The notes below the pieces were generated by a model. That model saw nothing but the letters and a program-made list of their open reading frames with translations. It ran no database searches and was not told the DNA's origin. From an uncultured Chloroflexota bacterium (GTDB lineage: Bacteria > Chloroflexota > Limnocylindria > Limnocylindrales > CSP1-4), in the NCBI GenBank assembly GCA_903822495.1, contig CAIJPD010000063.1:1-64000 (forward strand): a stretch of 64,000 bases of DNA. The letters run 5' to 3'. The stretch's first letter is position 1, and each line of letters opens with the position of its first letter. A program made the position numbers and the translations under genes. Shown here one piece after another: positions 60,691-64,000 of this stretch.

Positions 60691-62496
60691 CTAGCCGGCC
60701 GTGCCAAGGATGTCGGCGAACGTCCGCTCCAGCGTCGCGAGCCCGGCCGCGACGTCGTGGCCGAGGTGCACACGGATCACGGGCAGGTCGTGCGATTCCA
60801 GGGCGGCGAAGTCACCGCGCGCCTGGGCGTCGATCAACTGGCCGAAGGAGTACGGCCAGCCCGGGATCTCGCGTTCCGTGCCGTGGTCCGCCGTCAGCTG
60901 CAGGAACCAGCCCACCGGCGTGCCGCCCTTGTGGAGCTGGCCGGTGGAGTGCAGGTAGCGCGGGCCATAGCCGGCCGTGGTCGCGCACCGCGTGGCGTCC
61001 CGGAGCAGCGCCCGGATGCGCGCCAGCGCCGCGTCTGTCGCCGGATCCGGCGCCAGGAACGCCTGGAGGGCCAGGTACGCGCCCTCCTTCCGGCGGGCCA
61101 GGTGGCGGCCGAGCTCGCCGGCCAGCGTGCCATCGCCGGACGTGCTCGCCAGGGCGTCGTCGGCGAACACCGTCAGCCCATGCTCGTGGGCGAGCGAGGC
61201 CGGCTCCTTTGGCGGCGCGGCTTCGTCGTCGCGGGTGCCGCCGGCCAGCAGCCGCCGCGTCAGGTCCTTGGCCTCCTCGACGTTGGGCTGGTCGAACGGG
61301 TCGATCTCCAGGACCGCACCGGCGATGGCCGTGGCCACCTCCCAGCGAACGAACTCGGCGCCGAGGTCGATCGGGTCCGCGATCGTGATCTCGATCACCG
61401 GGTGGCCGGCCGTGGCGAGCCCCTCGAGGAGGACATCCACCGCGGCGCCGTCCGCGGAGGTGCTCTCCGAGGCGCCGGACGGTCCACTCGATCCATCCAG
61501 TCGGATCCGCACGAAGACGCGGTCCTCGCCATAGGCGGCCACGGCCCCCAGCGGCTCCTGGTCCACGGGCACGATGCCCTTGCCGTGCTTGCCGGTGCTC
61601 TCGGCGACCAGCTGCTCGGCCCACGCGCCGAAGGCGGCGATCTCGTGGTCCACGATGAACGTCAGCTTGTCGCGACCCAGCGTGGCGAGGGTCCCGATGG
61701 CCAGGCCCAGCGCCACCGCCGCGTTCCGGGTGGGCTCGGGCTCGCGGGTCTCGGCCAGCATCTTCGCGGCCGATGCCAGCAGCGCGTCCAGGTCCAGGCC
61801 GATCAGCGACGCCGGGACCAGACCCGGATAGCTGAGGGCCGAATAGCGTCCACCGATGTCGGCCGGGTTGAGGAAGACCTCGCGCAGGTCGTCGTGGTGG
61901 GGTATCGCCTCCAGGCTCCGGCCCGGATCGGTGACCGCGATCATCAGGGCGCCCGGCGATTCGTCGGTGTGGCGCTGGCGCAGGGCGGCCCCGGTCCGGG
62001 TCCACGTGTCCGCCTGGAAGGCCAGGGATTCGACGGTCCGGCCGGACTTGCTGGCCACGATCCAGAGCGTGCTCAGCGGGTCGCTGCCGTCGACGATCGC
62101 GGCGACCGCGGCGGGGTGCGTCGAGTCGAGGATCCGGACCGCCGGGTAGCCCTCGGCGGGGCCGAACGTCCGGGCGAGCACCTCGGCGGCAAGGCTGGAG
62201 CCACCCATGCCCATGACGACGGCGGTGGTGAAGCCCGCTTCGCGGATGCCGTCGCCGAAGCCCTCGAGGGCCGGCACCTGGCCGAGGAAGTGGTCGGGGG
62301 CGTCGAGCCAGCCCAGCCAGGCCGCGATCGACTCCTGGCCGCGCCGGTCGGCGGTCCAGAGGCTGGTGTCGCGATCATGCAGGCGCTCCGCCCAGCGGGC
62401 GGTCCTGGCCCGGTCCAGGGCCTCGTCGAAGAGGTCGACGGCAACCGCCGGCAGCTGGATCCGCTGGGCACTGTCCGGATCGCTGAAATGTGTCAT
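60691..62496 (-). CDS. pgi: glucose-6-phosphate isomerase (Tal-Pgi fusion-type domain, alone)
   Basis: 601 aa. The SIS fold with VVMGMGGSSLAAEVLARTFG, WIVASKSGRTVES, DIGGRYSALSYPGLVPASLI and the late block GPRYLHSTGQLHKGG match the isomerase half of transaldolase/glucose-6-phosphate isomerase fusion proteins rather than classic Pgi. Here no transaldolase domain is attached. It interconverts glucose 6-phosphate and fructose 6-phosphate. A TAGACT box (complement 62509-62514) ends 12 bases before the ATG, suggesting an internal promoter with a very short leader. Confidence 0.85.
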   Translation of the reverse strand: MTHFSDPDSAQRIQLPAVAVDLFDEALDRARTARWAERLHDRDTSLWTADRRGQESIAAWLGWLDAPDHFLGQVPALEGFGDGIREAGFTTAVVMGMGGSSLAAEVLARTFGPAEGYPAVRILDSTHPAAVAAIVDGSDPLSTLWIVASKSGRTVESLAFQADTWTRTGAALRQRHTDESPGALMIAVTDPGRSLEAIPHHDDLREVFLNPADIGGRYSALSYPGLVPASLIGLDLDALLASAAKMLAETREPEPTRNAAVALGLAIGTLATLGRDKLTFIVDHEIAAFGAWAEQLVAESTGKHGKGIVPVDQEPLGAVAAYGEDRVFVRIRLDGSSGPSGASESTSADGAAVDVLLEGLATAGHPVIEITIADPIDLGAEFVRWEVATAIAGAVLEIDPFDQPNVEEAKDLTRRLLAGGTRDDEAAPPKEPASLAHEHGLTVFADDALASTSGDGTLAGELGRHLARRKEGAYLALQAFLAPDPATDAALARIRALLRDATRCATTAGYGPRYLHSTGQLHKGGTPVGWFLQLTADHGTEREIPGWPYSFGQLIDAQARGDFAALESHDLPVIRVHLGHDVAAGLATLERTFADILGTAG

Positions 62497-62548
62497 GGGG
62501 TGGGGTCCAGTCTAGCCACGGGCCGCCCCGGCGTCGCCGGCCGGGACG

Positions 62549-63010
62549 TCAGGACGGCGCCCCATCCTCGATCGCCAGCACCTTGTCGAGGCGGCGCCGA
62601 TGACGCACCTCGCCGCTGAAGCTGGCGCCGAGGAATGCGACAGCGCACTCGTACGCAGGTTCGGGTCCAATCACGCGCGCCCCAAGCGTCAGCACGTTGA
62701 TGTCGTCGTGCTCCACGCCCTGGCGTGCCGAATAGGTGTCGTGGCAGATGGCCGCGCGGATGCCGGGGACCTTGTTGGCGGCGACCGAGGCACCCACGCC
62801 GGAGCCGCAGACGAGGATCCCTCGCTCCGCCCGACCCTCGAGGATGGAGAGTCCCAGGGCCAGCGCGAAGTCCGGGTAATCGTCCAGGGGATCGGAGCCG
62901 TCGCCGCCCAGGTCGATCAGGTCATCGTCCGGCAGCGCCGCGGCAAGGCGGCGGAGCAGGTCGTCCTTGAGGGTGGCCCCGGCGTGGTCGGCGGCAAGGG
63001 CGATGCGCAC
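62549..63010 (-). CDS. rpiB: ribose-5-phosphate isomerase B
   Basis: 153 aa from a GTG at 63010, directly abutting the tkt stop. RIALAADHAGATLKDDLL, PDFALALGLSILEG and GILVCGSGVGASVAANKVPG (catalytic Cys) and HDTYSARQGVEHDDINVLTLG are RpiB motifs. It interconverts ribose 5-phosphate and ribulose 5-phosphate; allose-phosphate isomerase activity is possible in this family. Likely coupled to tkt. Confidence 0.93.
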   Translation of the reverse strand: MRIALAADHAGATLKDDLLRRLAAALPDDDLIDLGGDGSDPLDDYPDFALALGLSILEGRAERGILVCGSGVGASVAANKVPGIRAAICHDTYSARQGVEHDDINVLTLGARVIGPEPAYECAVAFLGASFSGEVRHRRRLDKVLAIEDGAPS

Positions 63011-64000
63011 CTACCCGGCTCCGTGCTGGTGCCCGAGCCCAAGGCCGGCGGGCTGGTGTCCGGCATCCGGCGTGCGGATGCGGCCGCGAAGACCATCACG
63101 GACGACCGCCCGGGCGACGTCCGCCACGTGGCCCACCGTGAGCCCGAAGTGCTCGAGGATGGTCCCGGCCGGCGCCGATGCGCCGAAGTGGTCGAGCCCG
63201 ATGATGGCGCCCTCATCGCCGGCGTAGCGGTCCCAGCCCAGGGTCACGCCCGCTTCGATCGTCACCCGGCGGCGGACGGCCGGCGGGAGCACGGATTCGC
63301 GGTAGGCCCGGTCCTGGCGCTCGAACGCCTCCCAGCAGGGGAGCGAGACCACGCGCGTGGGGACACCCTCGGCCTCCAGGGCGTCGGCCGCGCCGGCGGC
63401 CAGCTGCAGCTCGGAGCCGGTGGCCACCAGGATCAGCGCGGGAGCGCCGCCGGCCGCCTCGTTGGAGGCGGGCCGGAGCACGTACCCGCCGCGCGCCACG
63501 CCCTCGGCCGCGAGGCGGTCCGTTCCGGGCAGCGTGGGCAGCTTCTGGCGGGTCAGCGCCAGGGCCACCGGCCCGTCGGCCCGCTCCACGGCGAGGCCCC
63601 AGGCCGCGCTGGCCTCGTTGGCATCGCCCGGACGTACGAACCAGAGGTTGGGGATGGCCCGCAGCGCCGCGTAGTGCTCGACCGGCTGGTGGGTGGGCCC
63701 GTCCTCGCCCAGTCCGACCGAGTCGTGGGTCCAGACGTAGATCACGTGCAGGCCCGACAGCGCGGCCAGCCGGACCGCGCCGCGCATGTAGTCGCTGAAC
63801 GTCATGAACGTCGCGCAGTACGGGAGGAACCCGCCGTGCAGGGCGATGCCGTTCGCGGCGGCGCCCATGGCGTGCTCCCGAACGCCGAAGCGGAGGTTGC
63901 GCCCGCGCTCCCCGGCCCGGAAGTCGCCGCCGCCCTTGATGTCGGTCAGGTTGGATTCGGACAGGTCGGCCGCCCCGCCGAAGAGCTCGGGCACCTCGTT
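63011..64000 (-). CDS. tkt: transketolase, C-terminal half (5' end beyond window)
   Basis: 330 codons are visible, with the frame open to the window edge. PELFGGAADLSESNLTDIKG, RNLRFGVREHAMGAAANGIA and VWTHDSVGLGEDGPTHQPVE belong to the pyrimidine-binding domain, and the transketolase C-terminal domain follows to GLGHQHGAG. It transfers two-carbon units in the pentose phosphate pathway. It is the first visible gene of the minus-strand operon. Confidence 0.93.
   Translation of the reverse strand, partial: NEVPELFGGAADLSESNLTDIKGGGDFRAGERGRNLRFGVREHAMGAAANGIALHGGFLPYCATFMTFSDYMRGAVRLAALSGLHVIYVWTHDSVGLGEDGPTHQPVEHYAALRAIPNLWFVRPGDANEASAAWGLAVERADGPVALALTRQKLPTLPGTDRLAAEGVARGGYVLRPASNEAAGGAPALILVATGSELQLAAGAADALEAEGVPTRVVSLPCWEAFERQDRAYRESVLPPAVRRRVTIEAGVTLGWDRYAGDEGAIIGLDHFGASAPAGTILEHFGLTVGHVADVARAVVRDGLRGRIRTPDAGHQPAGLGLGHQHGAG

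Overview
The window is GC-rich bacterial DNA with dense genes, short gaps, frequent ATGA/GTGA/TGATG start-stop overlaps and many GTG starts. It carries one tRNA gene (tRNA-Sec), and no rRNA, CRISPR array or insertion sequence was seen. The content (OpcA-dependent pentose phosphate operon, STAND/BTAD regulator, selenocysteine formate dehydrogenase, many leaderless-looking genes) fits an uncultured Chloroflexota or an actinobacterium-like lineage. That placement is inference; no marker gene in the window settles it.

Layout. 1-9 kb: the end of a repeat-rich membrane protein, a MalT/BTAD-type regulator, a short DUF2277-like protein, a YtcJ-like amidohydrolase and a gamma-glutamyltransferase. 9-26.5 kb: a formate dehydrogenase and selenocysteine region. 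The catalytic chain is split: an Fe-S N-terminal piece (9279-10334) and a Mo/Sec piece (17909-19828) with an in-frame UGA followed by a clear bacterial SECIS hairpin. Between them lie a NuoE-NuoF fusion, a second NuoF-like protein with a 3Fe-4S-type ferredoxin, a DUF262 protein and a VapBC-type toxin-antitoxin pair. Next come selD, the tRNA-Sec gene, selA, selB and mobA, so Sec synthesis, Sec decoding and one molybdopterin step sit beside the enzyme that needs them. 26.5-38.5 kb: mostly housekeeping genes (RDD protein, S51-like protein, a YhaO/YhaN-like nuclease/ATPase pair, EamA transporter, YCII protein, P-loop kinase, MFS transporter, citrate synthase, AAA ATPase).

38.8-55.7 kb: a catabolic island bounded by two paralogous bicupins. 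It holds a dihydroxyphthalate-decarboxylase-like protein, two NitT/TauT-type permeases, an aldehyde dehydrogenase, two CaiB/BaiF CoA-transferases (one lacking the catalytic Asp), a hydroxycinnamoyl-CoA hydratase/lyase-like protein, a lipoprotein substrate-binding protein, an MBL-fold hydrolase, an acyl-CoA dehydrogenase and a lone xanthine-dehydrogenase-type molybdenum subunit. Together they suggest uptake and CoA-dependent side-chain removal of an aromatic acid followed by ring attack; the substrate is not known. 55.7-64 kb: a minus-strand sugar phosphate operon, tkt (partial)-rpiB-pgi-gnd-zwf-opcA-pgl, with a small GlsB-like membrane protein at its end.

A recurring regulatory pattern is a TANNNT -10 box only 6-8 bases before the start codon of many first genes, which points to widespread leaderless mRNAs.
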